From Nilaparvata lugens (Eukaryota > Arthropoda > Insecta > Hemiptera > Delphacidae), in the NCBI RefSeq assembly GCF_014356525.2, contig NC_052510.1:52156619-52220618 (forward strand): a stretch of DNA of 64,000 bases, given 5' to 3'. This document shows positions 32,901 through 44,800 of the stretch, piece after piece. The notes under the pieces were generated by a model that did not search any database, was not told the DNA's origin, and was given only the letters and a program-made list of their open reading frames with translations. Position numbers and translations under genes: made by a program. The first letter of the stretch is position 1. Each line of letters starts with the position of its first letter.

Positions 32901-35310
32901 TGCGATTAGACCAAATTTATCAAAAAAATGTTAATAACTCAATCCTTTTAGATTCTCTTAGATTGAACATAACTTATCATACACATGATGAACATATGTG
33001 TTTGTCAACTTCCGTTCAATCTAATAGAATCTATAAGGATTAAGTTATAACCATTTTGTTAATAACTTTGGTGTAAACCCAGCTTAAAGATGTATACCTC
33101 TTTAATGTATTTGATTGAAACTATAGACCTTATACAAATACAGTAATAGACTGGCTTCTCCACACATCTGTGTAATCACTTGTCAGCTGATTTATGATGA
33201 ATAATTCTATATTCTGATTTTTACTCTAATATTGGCGTATGAAGGAGGCTCCTTTTTCCTCTTATATTATCCTTGAAATGCAAAATTTCCAAAAACCTTG
33301 TATATACGTCGACACGCAATTCAAAAAGGAACATACCTGTCAAATTTCATGAAAATCTATTACCGCGTTTCGCCGTAAATGCGCAACATATAAATATATA
33401 AACATTTAAACATTAAGAGAAATGCCAAACCGTCGACTTGAATCTTAGACCTCACTTCGTTCGGTCAATAATAAATAACTTTTAGTTTAGTGAACTCAAC
33501 CTAACTCTTACAAATGATCATGAAATTAATGTATCTTGTATTTTGTCTGTAGCCCGGGGGTTCACTATTCATAACAACACCAAATCGCACGTTCGCCAGC
33601 TGGCTGGGTTCAGTGGTGATTGCCGAAAATGTGCTCAACATTGTGCCCAAAGGAATTCACAACTGGAATCTGTTCATCACACCCAGTGAATTGAAAGCCA
33701 TTCTCGAAAAGCGTAAGTATTCCATCACATTTAATTATACTTTCCACATAGAAAGGAAACACAAATAGATTTCCCATGAGATAGGGCATGCCGTTTCGGT
33801 TATGACTGTATCTTCAAACCAGTATGTTGTCCAAGTAGCTCTGTTACTTTGAGTTTAAGCCATTTCAACACGGGTTTGGGTGGAAAAATGATGTAGTGGC
33901 GAAGGTAGCTTCAAGCTTCGGAGTTCTACATTTAATGCATGTAATTCGATGGTGGTGCACTCTATTTATTTATTTATATCTACCATAGAGAAACAATGTC
34001 ATAAGTAGATATCCCATGGTATAGGGCGTTTATGTCGCAACTTTTACTGTTATCTCAAGCCGATTACTGTCGATTATTGTAGATTTTTACTGTTTTGGCC
34101 GGGTGAGATTGTATGTAAGACACAATATGAGAGACTGCCAGCGTCACATAGCTTTATGAGGAAGAACTACGTGGACTATCAGCTTGAGATATCACAAAAA
34201 GTTACGACATAAACACCCTATACCATGGGATATCTACTTATGCTATTTTTTCTCTATGTATCTTCTTATTGTATTTTTCTCTAGGGCTACTTTTGATATA
34301 AATAAAAATATACATATGAGTACTCTTTTAAATTATTTTGCACGACATGTTTCGGCTACTAATGCCATTTTCAAGTAATTTGAAAAAAACATACTTTTTT
34401 ATCCATTTATTGGATAGAGCAAACAATACAATAGTCGGAAAAGAAAAACAGGTTATTGCCAAAACTTCATCTGTTTCTTAACTTTGTCTCAAATCGTCCG
34501 AATATAGTGAGGTCCACGTTATAATGGCAGTGGATAAAGATAGGAGAATAGCAATGCCGATTCTCTGCATTGATTAATTATATTTCTACACTGTCAAAAA
34601 CATAATTGGCATCGTTGTGGACCTAGAAAAGGATAGTACCACCGGCTTTGTCGAATGATAGACAAGGATAGCAAAACCAAAGTTGATCAAATACTGTCAT
34701 TATAACGTGGACCTCACTATAGTATGTAGGTTATCTGGTTTCACTCTTTACAAAATCATGGGAATGTGAGTTTATCTCTTGGATTCTATCAAACGGCACA
34801 AGTTCATAGAATAAAACCGCTTTCTCGGAATACTTCAAGATAAGAACTTTCTTGACATGAGAAATAGCTGCTTAGGTTTGATAGTAGTAAGTGGCCAGAA
34901 GTGGGAAGGTGAGTCATTATTTCCTCTGCTAGCTATTCAGTGCTATTTCGTATGAGACAAGTCGAAGAAGAAACTTGAAGCTTTGAGCATTTATTAAGTG
35001 CAATATTTGAAATCGAATGAAAACTTTCTTCCCTTTTTTATTAGTTCATTTTTATTTTGGATTTGTATTCTAACAAGCAATCTTCAAAATCGGTTAATAT
35101 TTTATATACTATTTTTCATTTCTATGAATGAGTGGTGGATTTTTTAATCGTTTTCAACTAACTCAATTATGCTTCTTTTTTACAGTTGGTTGTCGGAATG
35201 TACTAATGAACGGAGCGATGTATGACTTCATAACTAACAGATGGTTCTTCAGTACCTCACAGTTTCACTATGTTCTACATGCAGTTAAAGTTGATAGGAG
35301 TATTGAATAA
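23816..35310 (+). CDS. Coq3: COQ3, mitochondrial ubiquinone biosynthesis O-methyltransferase (exons 23816-23904, 26557-26763, 28241-28370, 29618-29857, 33553-33712, 35186-35310)
   Basis: Class I SAM-dependent methyltransferase that performs both O-methylations of the ubiquinone head group in the mitochondrial matrix. Six exons join in phase (2, 2, 0, 0, 1) into 316 codons plus TAA. The N-terminus (FRNIIFRNN...) is basic and lacks acidic residues, as expected for mitochondrial import. Family landmarks are EWWDPRGHMKGLHAMNDLR (about 80-99), SAM motif I ICDVGCGGGILSE (130-142), VTGIEPGDDLVKLA with its acidic ribose-binding residue (151-164), ASEVVEHVPNKKEF (200-213), PGGSLFITTPNRT (from 223) and the tail YDFITNRWFFS...FHYVLHAVK. 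Length and order match the family and no domain is missing. The exon-4 donor is GTGACT, weaker than the others. Introns hold several transposons. Confidence 0.95.
24230..25529 (-). mobile_element. Internally deleted Harbinger (PIF/Harbinger) transposon in COQ3 intron 1
   Basis: Terminal inverted repeats AGCCGCGTTTACACCGGAGT and its complement bound 1300 bp. Flanks are TAA and TTA, i.e. the 3-bp TWA duplication of Harbinger elements with one mismatch. Subterminal copies of GAGTTGCAAC-type words flank the core. The minus strand codes for a transposase fragment, but most of the catalytic DDE part is gone, so this copy is not autonomous. Confidence 0.85.
24829..25354 (-). pseudogene. Harbinger transposase fragment
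   Basis: The minus strand encodes the N-terminal part of a Harbinger nuclease: RKPRRYWVRPS, NFLRMSSDDFESL, ISKQDTNYRKAIPVRERLAITLRFLASGDSY and the helix-turn-helix-like YLFKVSKSAISILVPEICEAV. A likely start (MSSAEEVV) lies at 25354 in another frame, so one frameshift separates it from the body. After DNIQ the sequence reads into a GTGAGC donor-like site and soon stops; no downstream DDE exon remains. Non-functional. Confidence 0.8.
25532..26556. other. Rest of COQ3 intron 1, with scattered GGACACCAG words
   Basis: GGACACCAG / CTGGTGTCC-like words recur in both orientations between 25690 and 26345, suggesting a decayed repeat. No gene. Confidence 0.3.
26557..26763 (+). CDS. Coq3: COQ3 exon 2
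   Basis: Acceptor TTTACAG, donor GTAAGC. Encodes a Ser/Thr-rich linker and the conserved EWWDPRG...LHAMNDLR block. Confidence 0.92.
26834..27990 (-). repeat. Tandemly duplicated copies of the terminal-hairpin repeat in COQ3 intron 2
   Basis: AGTGCTTGAACACC...ATAGGTATGAAGG at 26834 recurs at 27636, an 802-bp period, each time followed by an inverted copy of the terminal-hairpin repeat (hairpin at 26883-26920 and 27684-27722). The second copy is shorter. Shared flanking DNA shows a segmental duplication, not two insertions. Confidence 0.7.
28241..28370 (+). CDS. Coq3: COQ3 exon 3 (SAM motif I)
   Basis: Acceptor TTTTTCAG, donor GTAAGT. Encodes VKFIANGFINAGQ and the glycine-rich DVGCGGG loop. 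Confidence 0.93.
28768..29416 (+). repeat. Dispersed composite repeat, copy 3 (contains a CCGGTT MITE at 28945-29096)
   Basis: Starts AATATCGGGAGACCGAGC and ends near GAGATCCGTTGGACATACAT. It matches 21068-21640 inverted and, without the MITE, 6918-7295. Lies in COQ3 intron 3. Confidence 0.65.
29618..29857 (+). CDS. Coq3: COQ3 exon 4
   Basis: Acceptor CTTCAACAG, donor GTGACT. Encodes VLARLGADVTGIEPG through SEVVEHVPNK. The frame stays open past the donor into the intron. Confidence 0.92.
29983..30215 (-). repeat. tRNA-headed SINE-like repeat, second subfamily
   Basis: On the minus strand TGGCGTGGCCGTAGTCGAGT resembles an A box and GGGTTCGAGTCC is a perfect B box. The body has GAACACGTTAAGTCGTCGG and CATGTCAGAGGC, blocks shared with 39140-39362. 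Confidence 0.65.
31252..32484. mobile_element. Unclassified 1.2-kb transposon with modular inverted ends and 8-bp target duplication
   Basis: The element is flanked by perfect CATATAAG copies (31244-31251 and 32485-32492). Its ends are long, imperfect and inverted, made of repeated short modules: GACAACTAGTCTCCCC, GACAGTAAATCCCCT and GACAACTAAGCTCC occur several times in both orientations at 31255-31600 and 32195-32480. The 600-bp centre is AT-rich with no protein. The 8-bp duplication fits hAT or P-like superfamilies; no transposase is present. It lies in COQ3 intron 4. Confidence 0.7.
32898..33084. repeat. Harbinger-type MITE with AGCTG...ACACCAAA ends
   Basis: Inverted ends (AGCTGCGATTAGACCAAA and TTTGGTGTAAACCCAGCT) are flanked by TAA on both sides (32895-32897, 33085-33087). 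The ends resemble those of the Harbinger element at 24230-25529. Confidence 0.7.
33235..33470 (+). repeat. Fragment of a dispersed repeat with TTTCATGAAAATCTATTACCG tail
   Basis: The phrase CAAATTTCATGAAAATCTATTACCGCG and the following ...AACATATAAATATATAAACATT resembles common arthropod non-LTR element tails. Assignment is tentative. Confidence 0.35.
33553..33712 (+). CDS. Coq3: COQ3 exon 5
   Basis: Acceptor CTGTAG, donor GTAAGT. Encodes PGGSLFITTPNRT through HNWNLFITPSELKAILEK, highly typical of COQ3/UbiG. Confidence 0.95.
33985..34256. repeat. MITE with ATAGAGAAACAATAG ends, copy 2
   Basis: Same inverted ends and core order as 11009-11275; in COQ3 intron 5. Confidence 0.75.
34503..34721. 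repeat. MITE with TATAGTGAGGTCCACG ends, copy 2
   Basis: Inverted terminal repeats as at 18211-18434, in opposite orientation; in COQ3 intron 5. Confidence 0.8.
35186..35310 (+). CDS. Coq3: COQ3 exon 6
   Basis: Acceptor TTTTTACAG; encodes the C-terminal YDFITNRW...FHYVLHAVKVDRSIE and TAA. Confidence 0.92.
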
Positions 35311-35548
35311 AACAGATAATTCTGGATTTATAAAAGCTTTCACATTATTTTATAGTGGTGTCTGATGTGTCATATATTTATACAAGTTCTCCGTTTCTAG
35401 AATAATTATTATGCTTCTTCAGTATTTTCTGTGAAACTTATCTGGCACAAGTAATCTCCTTTTAAGCTTGTATGTACTAGTTGATTTTGTGAATGTATAA
35501 TATTTGTATTCTGTACCATTATATTTTGATTAATGTATCATTCTATGA

Positions 35549-35554
35549 AATAAA
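35549..35554 (+). terminator. Candidate COQ3 polyadenylation signal
   Basis: AATAAA 239 bp past the COQ3 stop codon. Confidence 0.5.
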
Positions 35555-37080
35555 TATTCCATATCATAAATTATTGACCTGATACTTATTTTTACCATAT
35601 TATTTTATATCTCCTAACAATGCAACTTAAAAAAAACATTTTCAAACGGTTTCATTGTTGAAAATAATTGAAACAACATTTTATAACAATGATAATAGTC
35701 CAGTCGACGAAGGGTTATAGAGGTTCAATGTGATGTATTATTTCACTATTTCATGTTTTCCTCTCATTGTTACAGCAGCTTCACTGTGGGGGTTAAATTT
35801 TCAATTTTGAGATTTTTTTTTTTATTTTTCAAAGAAATCTAAAGGGGTTGTCTGGAACACAGTTTTTCTTTACAGCTCATTGGGACTAGTAAGGAGGTAA
35901 TCAGCAAAAGTGCGCATCTGTAGCGCCTTAATTTGTTAAAGGTGTGGAACCACTAAGTTGACACTTGTTGCAAAGTTGTAAATTTCACCCCCACATTAAA
36001 GCTGCTATAAAAACGGAAGGAAATATGAAATGGTGAAATAATAAATCAAATTAAAGAGAGTTAAATGCTTTACAAACCTACTATAAGCATTCATTTTCAC
36101 TACACATTGTTGGAAAGTAATAAGCCTTTAAAGATCCAAAGTGTATAAAACCATGCTATTTCAACAATCTCACCCTTTAAAAAGCAAATGTTTTCCAAAA
36201 CAGTTGAAAATATCCCAAAACACTACGAAGCAAAACTTGTAGATAATTTATCAAGCTTCATTTTTGAATGTCTAGTAATGGCAGTTGAACGCATTTTCCC
36301 AAGTTATAAGCGTGTAAGCATAACAATGAAAAATGTCAACTTTTAAACCACCCTCATCCCTTATTCACAAGGGGTAGGGATGGGGAGTTTTGATAATATG
36401 TTCACCTCCTAACTGGTTCCCTCCCAACATAATAGCTGCAATTTCAAAACTTGTGTTTAAAACATTCCCTAGCTCCGAATTCATTTTGTCTATAATTCAT
36501 TTAGACCAATTATTGGTCTATTGTTGCAAAATTGAATAGTTCACAGTCAATGCTAGAGCTGCTACAAGTCGTGGGGAAATGCGTAAACAAGTGAAATTAT
36601 TACAGTGTACCGTACATCAAAACTATGATAATTCAATGTTCTATATTGTGGTCAAAAAACCAATAGGTCTACTGTTGGATCAATTTCAAGAAAAAATGAA
36701 ATTACAATATTTATTCAATTATTTTTTTGTCCCAAAGGGTACTAAGATTTGTATTTTTATTTATATTACCGTATTTCAATTATATAATTAAAAATATATA
36801 GTATGCTTTTGGAGTTATGAGGGGAAGTTTTTTTGTACCTACTACGGTAACTGCATACTCTTAATTTTTGTCTGTGCAAATTCCTCTTATTCAATTTCTT
36901 TTCAATCAAATGAGGCTGAGGAATAATGATAAACGACTACATAGATTTGCAATAAAATATTATCGCCAAATTATATTTCTCTTCTCAATAATATTATTCC
37001 GTATTATCCAAAATTTTAAATAATATCCTTGCAAACCGCCAAGAGTTTGAACTGAAAAATGACGATCTGAGATCGATGGC
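35555..37080. other. Intergenic region between COQ3 and CDC20
   Basis: AT-rich; no ORF with protein-like features. Nothing else supportable. Confidence 0.4.
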
Positions 37081-37361
37081 GATTGGCCTATTCGGACGCA
37101 TGCGCAATACTACAAACATTTAACCGTCAACTCACATGTTTTGAATTCTGAAACTTCGACTCCGACTCAAACTTCCATTTTTGTTTTTCATTCTACATCT
37201 ACACTGAGCTTGAAGCCGTTACTGAAAGAAACAAAACTGTTAATATTTGAAGAATTGAAGGTATTTTGTGTTATCTCATGCAGTTTTCAACTTTCTGCAT
37301 AGAAGTTCTTCTTTTAAACTTTCATATTGTTTTTAATTTTGTTACAAAAGGACGCAAGCAG
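37081..37361 (+). promoter_or_regulatory. Candidate CDC20 promoter and 5' UTR exon
   Basis: A GC-richer patch holds an inverted CCAAT box (GATTGG at 37081), a palindromic CGCATGCGCA at 37097-37106 and TTTGAA (a possible CHR element) near 37139. It ends at a strong donor AG|GTAAGA at 37361/37362. The next acceptor, ATTACAG at 38691, lies 19 bp before the CDC20 ATG. CCAAT plus CHR is the usual arrangement of G2/M genes in animals; the transcription start was not determined. Confidence 0.35.
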
Positions 37362-38110
37362 GTAAGAATAGGCTACTCTTCTATTTTTTAACTTGCTGTA
37401 AATATTTCATGCCTGCTAAATTCAAATCCTCATATCTATTCCTGCTTTTGTACATGCACTTGCTTGTTACTTTTATGAACACTTCTTTATATTTTCCCTA
37501 ATATTTTATTTGTTCAATGAAATTCCTTACAGCATTTGTGTTATTATGTAGTCTACTTATGCTACAACAAGTTTTATCTCAACTTTTACCAGTATAATAA
37601 TGTTTATAATTTAAAAAGTTGTGCTCAGCCAGCTTCAGTTTTTGGTTGAACGTTTTTGAAATGAATAGTTTGCTTCTCACGTTTGTATAAATTATGGATG
37701 ACAATCTATTTTGTGTAGCGTGATATACAAAAATTAGATTGTATTCCAAAATGTAGGTACTTATTAAAACCAATAAAATTATATATTGAAGTTATTGTAT
37801 TAATTTATTAGGCTGCCTATATTACAATACTCAGTTTTATTTTAATCAAGTATTTTTACCAATCTTGTTGAGTTAGCTCTAACAACTATGTTTTTAGAGT
37901 CTCCTCTATTTAGACTAGGCTATAGTCCTTTTAGTTGCAATACGGTAGACTACGGTACCTTTTGTAATTCTTTTTAAGCTACTTATATCTATCTATCCTC
38001 ATAGTAGATTAATGAAATAAACCTAATATAATGCAGGCCTACCTTAATAGTAAATATATATGTAGGTAATTGTAAATATATTACCAGTGCCCAAAATAAT
38101 ATTTTATACA

Positions 38111-38278
38111 CCTAGTGCCGGTTGCACAAAAGCCAGTTAAATTTTAATTGTGATCAATTCCAGGAGAACCAATCAGAGGACCTGTCTTTTCAAAAACGCT
38201 TTCTGTGATTGGTTCTTGTGTAATTAATCACGGTTAAAATTTAACCGGTTTTGGGGCAACTGGGCCTCAGATCAAATT
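38111..38278. repeat. MITE with GTGCCGGTTGCACAAAAGCC ends
   Basis: Inverted ends GCCGGTTGCACAAAAGCCAG and CCGGTTTTGGGGCAACTGGGC bound 168 bp. Related copies are embedded at 21447-21590 and 28945-29096. Confidence 0.7.
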
Positions 38279-38710
38279 CTGTACAGAATAAGCTATAAAC
38301 TGGTTTGTTACTGGCTAAGAAACATTATAAGTGGCTGGTTTAGTTTTGGTTTTAGCTTTTTAGATTAATATAGGTACTTGTATTTTGGGATGACTTTGCC
38401 TACAGTACTTTTCTAAAAGATTTCTCAAGCATGTAGCTACCCAACTAAATGAAACAACTTGAATCATGAAAATTATGTGGGTACCTATAAATATAGGCTA
38501 TGTAATTCCTATAATACCGATATTATCATTAGGTACTGTGAAATCACACATACACAGTGTCCTAATTACAGTTGTGTAGTAGGTTGAAATGACTAAAATT
38601 TCAGTAGTTATCTCTGAAACTATACATTTGATCATGTTATACTTATATAGAAATTAATGCATTTTAAAAAATATAAACTTGTGTATTACAGGTGTCTAAA
38701 ATAATCTAAA

Positions 38711-38814
38711 ATGTCTCAGTTTCATTTCGATTTGAATTCTGCTTTAAAAATGGACGAGCCTACCAAAGGCCCGATTCCGCGATGGCAGAAAAAGGGCTTG
38801 GATTCTAGTTCAAG
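38711..38814 (+). CDS. fzy: CDC20 exon with start codon
   Basis: ATG at 38711, 34 codons plus two bases, donor [23 protein letters not shown] and PRWQKK match the CDC20 N-terminus. A 5' UTR acceptor lies at 38691. Confidence 0.85.
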
Positions 38815-41800
38815 GTACTATTCTATTAGATAGTCTAAGTTAGTTTAAAAGTTAACGAGTTTATAGGTTTTAGATTGGTTTGATGTAGAATATTTTTGCA
38901 GCATATTAATTATTCATGAATCATACGGTACCAATAACTTGGAAGAAATTTAACAACACATCTTTATTAAAGTTCTAATTTTCTAATAATAGAGTAGCTT
39001 CATCAAAGTTGATGCATATCTGATCATTCGCCTCATAACTACGAGAAGTATAGGATACTTTCTTAATTTATCATAGATTTTCAGTTTCTAATACTGCAAC
39101 TTATTAGGTTACCTGTTTCACTTCGAAATCATTTCACTGGATTTGGTCGTGGTAGAGAGGATTGAACGCTGGCTTTGAAATTCTGAGGCCCCAGGTTATA
39201 TCCACAGCCGATTAAGATCTCTTACTCGGGCTTCTACGTGTTTCGGATGGACACGTTAATTCGTTGTTCCTGGCTACCTAAAAACAGTAGTTAATTCATG
39301 TCAGATGCCATGAAAATTGCCAGTTGCGACCTTAAAATTAGACCTGAAGTAGCCAAGTCACTATACACTCCTTCATTTATAAATTTCTCTGATGTTTTAT
39401 AAAATAATATTCAATTGCTTTAATTTTATACTAAAATAACCTACATAGCCTACATCAATGTGTAATGTGCTCTTCCAAGGAGGGATTTTTTTATGAAGCC
39501 TATATAAGCCTTGGCCTGTTCATGGTTAATGAAATGTGATGATATCCTTGGGGGGGGGGATTCGAACACACAACCAGGCGCACCAAAAGTAGGTTCAAAT
39601 TTATCTATCAATATTAATAGTTTTAAACGTTTTTAAAGTAGGTACTGACTTGAGACTTATGATCCCGCTTTCCCGCTAACACAACCAGTTCCGGAGGTGC
39701 AGAACATCAAGGAATTCCTGTCTTTGTCTACTCAACCAGGTGATCATGAGGCCCCGGAGTGTGGAACAGTTTCTGTCCTGGAAACTGTTACTGTTAACTC
39801 ACAACTTTAGCCCGGTGAAGCCTACCTACTCTTGGCCAAGCTCTTGACCCATGAACCGCCGTCACACTTCTTCCTGGCAGTCGAGACAGGAACACTCCTG
39901 GCATTGGAGACAGGAACACTCCTGGCAGTAGAAACAGGAATAATCCTGGTAGTAGAAACAGGAACACTCCTGGGTATTGGAGACGGTGAGCACTTTTTCA
40001 TATCAGGATAGTTTACAATAAGTCTGGATTTGACGTCATCAATTCAATTCAGCTTCAATTGAACCAACTTTTCTGTGTTTGTCAAACCTTACACTTCCAT
40101 ATTTTTTTTACAAAATATGTGAGTTATTCTCTTGCATTTAAATTTAAACAAAATAGGCCGACATGTTCATCGATATCGAGATGTAGTCGACAGTTACAGT
40201 ACTAGCTTGGAGCAGAGGCAGAGATGTAAAATTTGAGGTTAACTTTGCTAAATAATTTCGTAGTTTTTGTCTTTGAAAGTTTAGTTCTAAATCAGGACTG
40301 AAGTACCTTTTCCTTGAGTTAAAAATGGTCAAATGCAATCAAATGAATCTGAACAATTAATTACAATAATACCAAGAATAAATCGATACATCGATAATCA
40401 ATATGCATCTCGATAGATTAGTATTCATTGAACGATGACGTCAAATCCAGACGTAGTGTAAACTATCCTGATATGAAAGAGTGCTCACCATTGGAGACAG
40501 GAACACTCCATGCAGTCGAGATAGGATGATTTGATAGTAGTCGTTCCACTAGTACTTAGGGGATCGAAGTGAGCGATTGAATGACGACGACGAGACTGGT
40601 TCACCAGATTGGTGCACTACTCGCGCATCAAGCCCCATCGATATTCGGTTTTAAAATCCCGGACCTCCTGTTACTGGCTCTTTTCATGGCAACGTAACCG
40701 ATCCATTTCCGTTCACCAAACGGTAGACTTATAAGGGTGACTTTAAGGTCCACTAAATGGACTGGCACCAACCACTACCTCCATAAACAAAGCTATAGTG
40801 CATGACAGGTGGTTGATGGTGACATGAGCACAGGTAGGGCTACTACACCAATAAAAAATTGTTGATTTCAGATGATTTATATCAGCTAGTGTTTTTATGA
40901 TCTATATCAGCTATTATTTTTATGATCTATATCAGCTAGTATTTTAGTGTAGGAGACCTACCTCATTACCTGTGCTGACGTTACCATCAACCACCTGTCA
41001 TCCACTATGGTTTTGTTAATGGAGGTAGTGACTGGCACCAACCCGCAGTAGAAGTCAACCAAGGTGATAGCCAGCTTTACCATGCCTGCTGGCTACCTAC
41101 TTGAATGTTTTCTAGGCTTCAAAAGAACACAAAGCAATGTGGGAAATTAACTTTGCCCATCAACCTTTGATAAACTCAAGTCGGAATGGTCGTGGGTTCG
41201 AATCCTACGGAGAGCATGACTCTCTGTGATCGTGTAATCATCTCATCTCATTTCCCATGCACAAGTTACAAACGTATGACCTAACCTAACCCAACCTTCA
41301 TCAAGCAAAAATTAATTATAAATTATACTATCGATTCTATATTAAAATTATACGCTAATAAATCCTCATTCTCATCTCTCAGTGTATCACAAAACTTCCT
41401 CATACTCGACTCTTGTTATTACTAGATTCCTTAACATTTAACGTATCCATAAGCCTCATTTTGTCATTCTGAATCATTTGGGTTCTAATAAAATCCACTA
41501 CCATTACATACAAATTTAATTCCATTCAATATTATCATTTTTAATATTTAGTTGACAAATAAGTTTGGGAAATCTGAACCACGGCTTCCAGAGTGCAACT
41601 GCTTTTTGAATATAGAATAAACGACTAGAATTGAAAAAAAGAATAAAATAGAAGAGGAAATATCGAATAGCAATCTTCATCATTCCCTGGACAACCATGA
41701 AATTTTGTCTACAAATTTATGGTTTGAAAACTTAGTACAAGAAGTTTTGCCAGTACTGTGTAATGAAATTCAGTTTCTCTAATTTATCCTTTCATAGTTT

Positions 41801-44800
41801 CTCTACAGCTCTTTTAGATGATTTTTCACAGTGTAGTTTATTATTATTATAGATTGTGTGCTTTGATAATTTGTCTTCAATCTGAGATGTAGATGTAGTA
41901 TCCCAAGTATTTAAAATTGAAAAGTTTTCTAGATTTGTTGAGTGGACAATGATGGATTTTTCAGTTTGAGGGTAGTTCTATGTATAGTTCTATGTATTTT
42001 TATTGATATCACTTCACACTTTTATTGTTCAGTCTATCAATTATCAATATATGCAGCTCTCAAAACTTGGAATTCTCAGTATGAAATTTTATATATCATA
42101 GAGACATGCCACTTCTTTGTTTCGTAGTTTAATCTTGAATATTGTCTATTCTGTAGCTCTTGCAGTTCATGAATAAAATATTCAATACTAATGATTGATG
42201 TTCTCAAACTTTCAGCAGTATCAACATAAGCTTGAATAATTCGCTGAAGCCTAGATCTTTCTCGATGAATGTGACCTCCAAATCTCCAAGCAGAAATAAT
42301 GGCAAGATGGGTGGAGAGGGGGCTGGGGGCATTTTGAAGAAAACCCCATCCAAAACTCCCTCCAAGACACCATCAAAAACTCCAAAGAAGTCACCAGGTC
42401 AGTAATTTAAATATTCTTTCTAAAGGAGAGTTTTTGATGAAGTATTATGCTGAAGAAACGTGCTTGGTGACTGACATTGAAAGTGTTTTTACCATTCGTG
42501 AATTTCAACATTCATCGCATATGGATCAAGAATTCATCTACTTTGATAAAGCAAGTGCTTATCTTCTCTACACACCTGCACAGTTTGAAGGCTTTGCTTT
42601 TTTATCCGAAGTTTGATGTTTTGTACTGGTACCATGTAAAGTCAAGTTGAACAATTATGTTCTTGAACACAATAGGCAATTGGTACCTTCGACTTACATC
42701 ATTATCCGAGGATTAAAGATCACCCTGAAGGTCTCAATTGAGTAAACGAGAGCCATAAAATCCTGATATTCTGGTCCTAGGGTATGTAATACTCCTGTAA
42801 CAGGGCATGAGTACAGGACGGGAGGATGTTATACGGGGGGTGTAGAATTTATTCAAAATTCAGATTTCTAATAACAACTTGAGTTACGAGCAAAGTATAT
42901 TGCCTGAAGTTTTCATATTGAAAAATTATTAGTGCCAGGTAGCCTGTAACATTTGAATATGCTTCAGTCTGAGGTTGAATATGTATGTCTTCACTGAGTA
43001 CAATATTTCAGAGTATACTTTGCGGAATCAAATATGACTTGAATTTTCAACAAGTTTACTAACAATATTATCGTATCAGCTCTGAAACAGGGAGTGCATG
43101 TATCTTTTGTCTGTCGATTAAGTATTTCCTGGTTGAGATTGGAGTTGGAAATTAGATAATTTCACCACCAATCGATTCATATTAGGCTTATTAACTGTAT
43201 CATTGGTAATTGAATCCCGATGACCACTTGACCAGCCCACAAACTATGGTAAATTGGGATTCACTCTCAGCAGCGAAATAGTGTATTACGCTACTAGCAC
43301 AGAAAGTTAGTGTTTACGGTATGAGGACAGTTTGTTATCCGAATACCGTAAACACCTTTCTGAGAGAGTCGCGTACGATATTTTTAGTCACACTACAGGT
43401 ATAGCTGACGCCAAAAAGTTAGGCGGTTTCGTGGGTCTCTTGTGCGTTCCAACAGCTGATGTTGTCAAGTAGAGTTGTCATCTAGCTTGGCAATAGATAG
43501 ATGCATTGCATCAGCTGTGAGTAGGTACACCATGTGACTCACGAAGCCGCCTAACTTTCTGGCATCAGCTATATAAGAATAATAAATTGAATAAGAATGT
43601 TTTATGAGGGGGGGGGAAACTTTGATGTCGCATATCTCAAGAGCCAGTCGTCGTAGGGTACTCAAAGTGGGGTGGAAATTTCCGATCTCACCCTCCTGAA
43701 CACAATGCACCATATGGCACAGTTGTCCAAACACATTTAAAAAAAAATCAAAAAGCGGCTGGAAAGAGTACCCTTTCCGGCCTTAGCCGGAAAGAAACTT
43801 GTTCTGACGTCAGACGAGAGTCGTCTGCAAACAATGTCTTTCAGATCTACGTAGGGACTGGAAAACAGCTGCTTTCTGTGCAGTGTGGCGAAAAATGATT
43901 TACTAGCGTGCAGCTCACATTTGTTACTGACATATTGTCAGAGAATGATTCCATACACCTCAATTCGAGGAAGAGCATATCCCTCAAAACAAACTGATTA
44001 AAGTAATAGATTGAAATTGTGCCTGCGTGAAGAAAAAAATCGTTCGTCACCTCGCAAACTACTGCCGTTCAATTAGTATTTTTCATTAAACCTACTCTCT
44101 AGTGTAGCATTGTGCATGCTTTGTTAACCACTAATTCAGTAGCTCAAATACAACCAAAATAGTTGTTTCACAATGTTTCGACTGTTGATGATCTGAGATC
44201 GTTCCTGATAGTCTGTTCTATGTATGGATCTAGGAAAGGTGCTGTTTAAGTTTTCCATAAACTTTTATTACATCCTGTACCTATATGTACATTATTCTCT
44301 TTCAAGATTTAATATAGTTTCTCCACCAGGATACGTGTCCCTGCGAAGCTATAATATGATGTTTTGCCTTAAACTTAATTATATTTTCTCATTTTGAATG
44401 AATAGGCTATTATTTATGTGATATTTTCGAGCTCAAAATTTAAGTGTTTTTATTCTTTATTTTGTGAATTTATAGTTTGTTTCATGTTTTTAAGAAACTT
44501 TTATTATTAATCCATCCAAATTTAAAATTGTTTGTTTTATTCTAATTTATATTTTAGATTGTGATTTGGTGTAGAAATTTGAATGGACATAACCTATAAT
44601 ATTTGGACAATTTAAAACTAAATTAGGAAATTGAAGAAGTTTTAGGCAATAGCCTGTTTTTTCTTTTCCGATTCTTGTATTTTTGCTAACCTTATAAATA
44701 AATAAACTTATTAACCTGAAATTATTAAAAAACTTATTTTGATGGATCACTGATATGATCCAGAGTTGTATTATATTTTATTTCTAGATTGGCACGTTCC

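Noticed and set aside
42434..42616. 60-codon frame in CDC20 intron 2
   Set aside because: Protein-like composition but no family recognised and no splice context; length is within chance.
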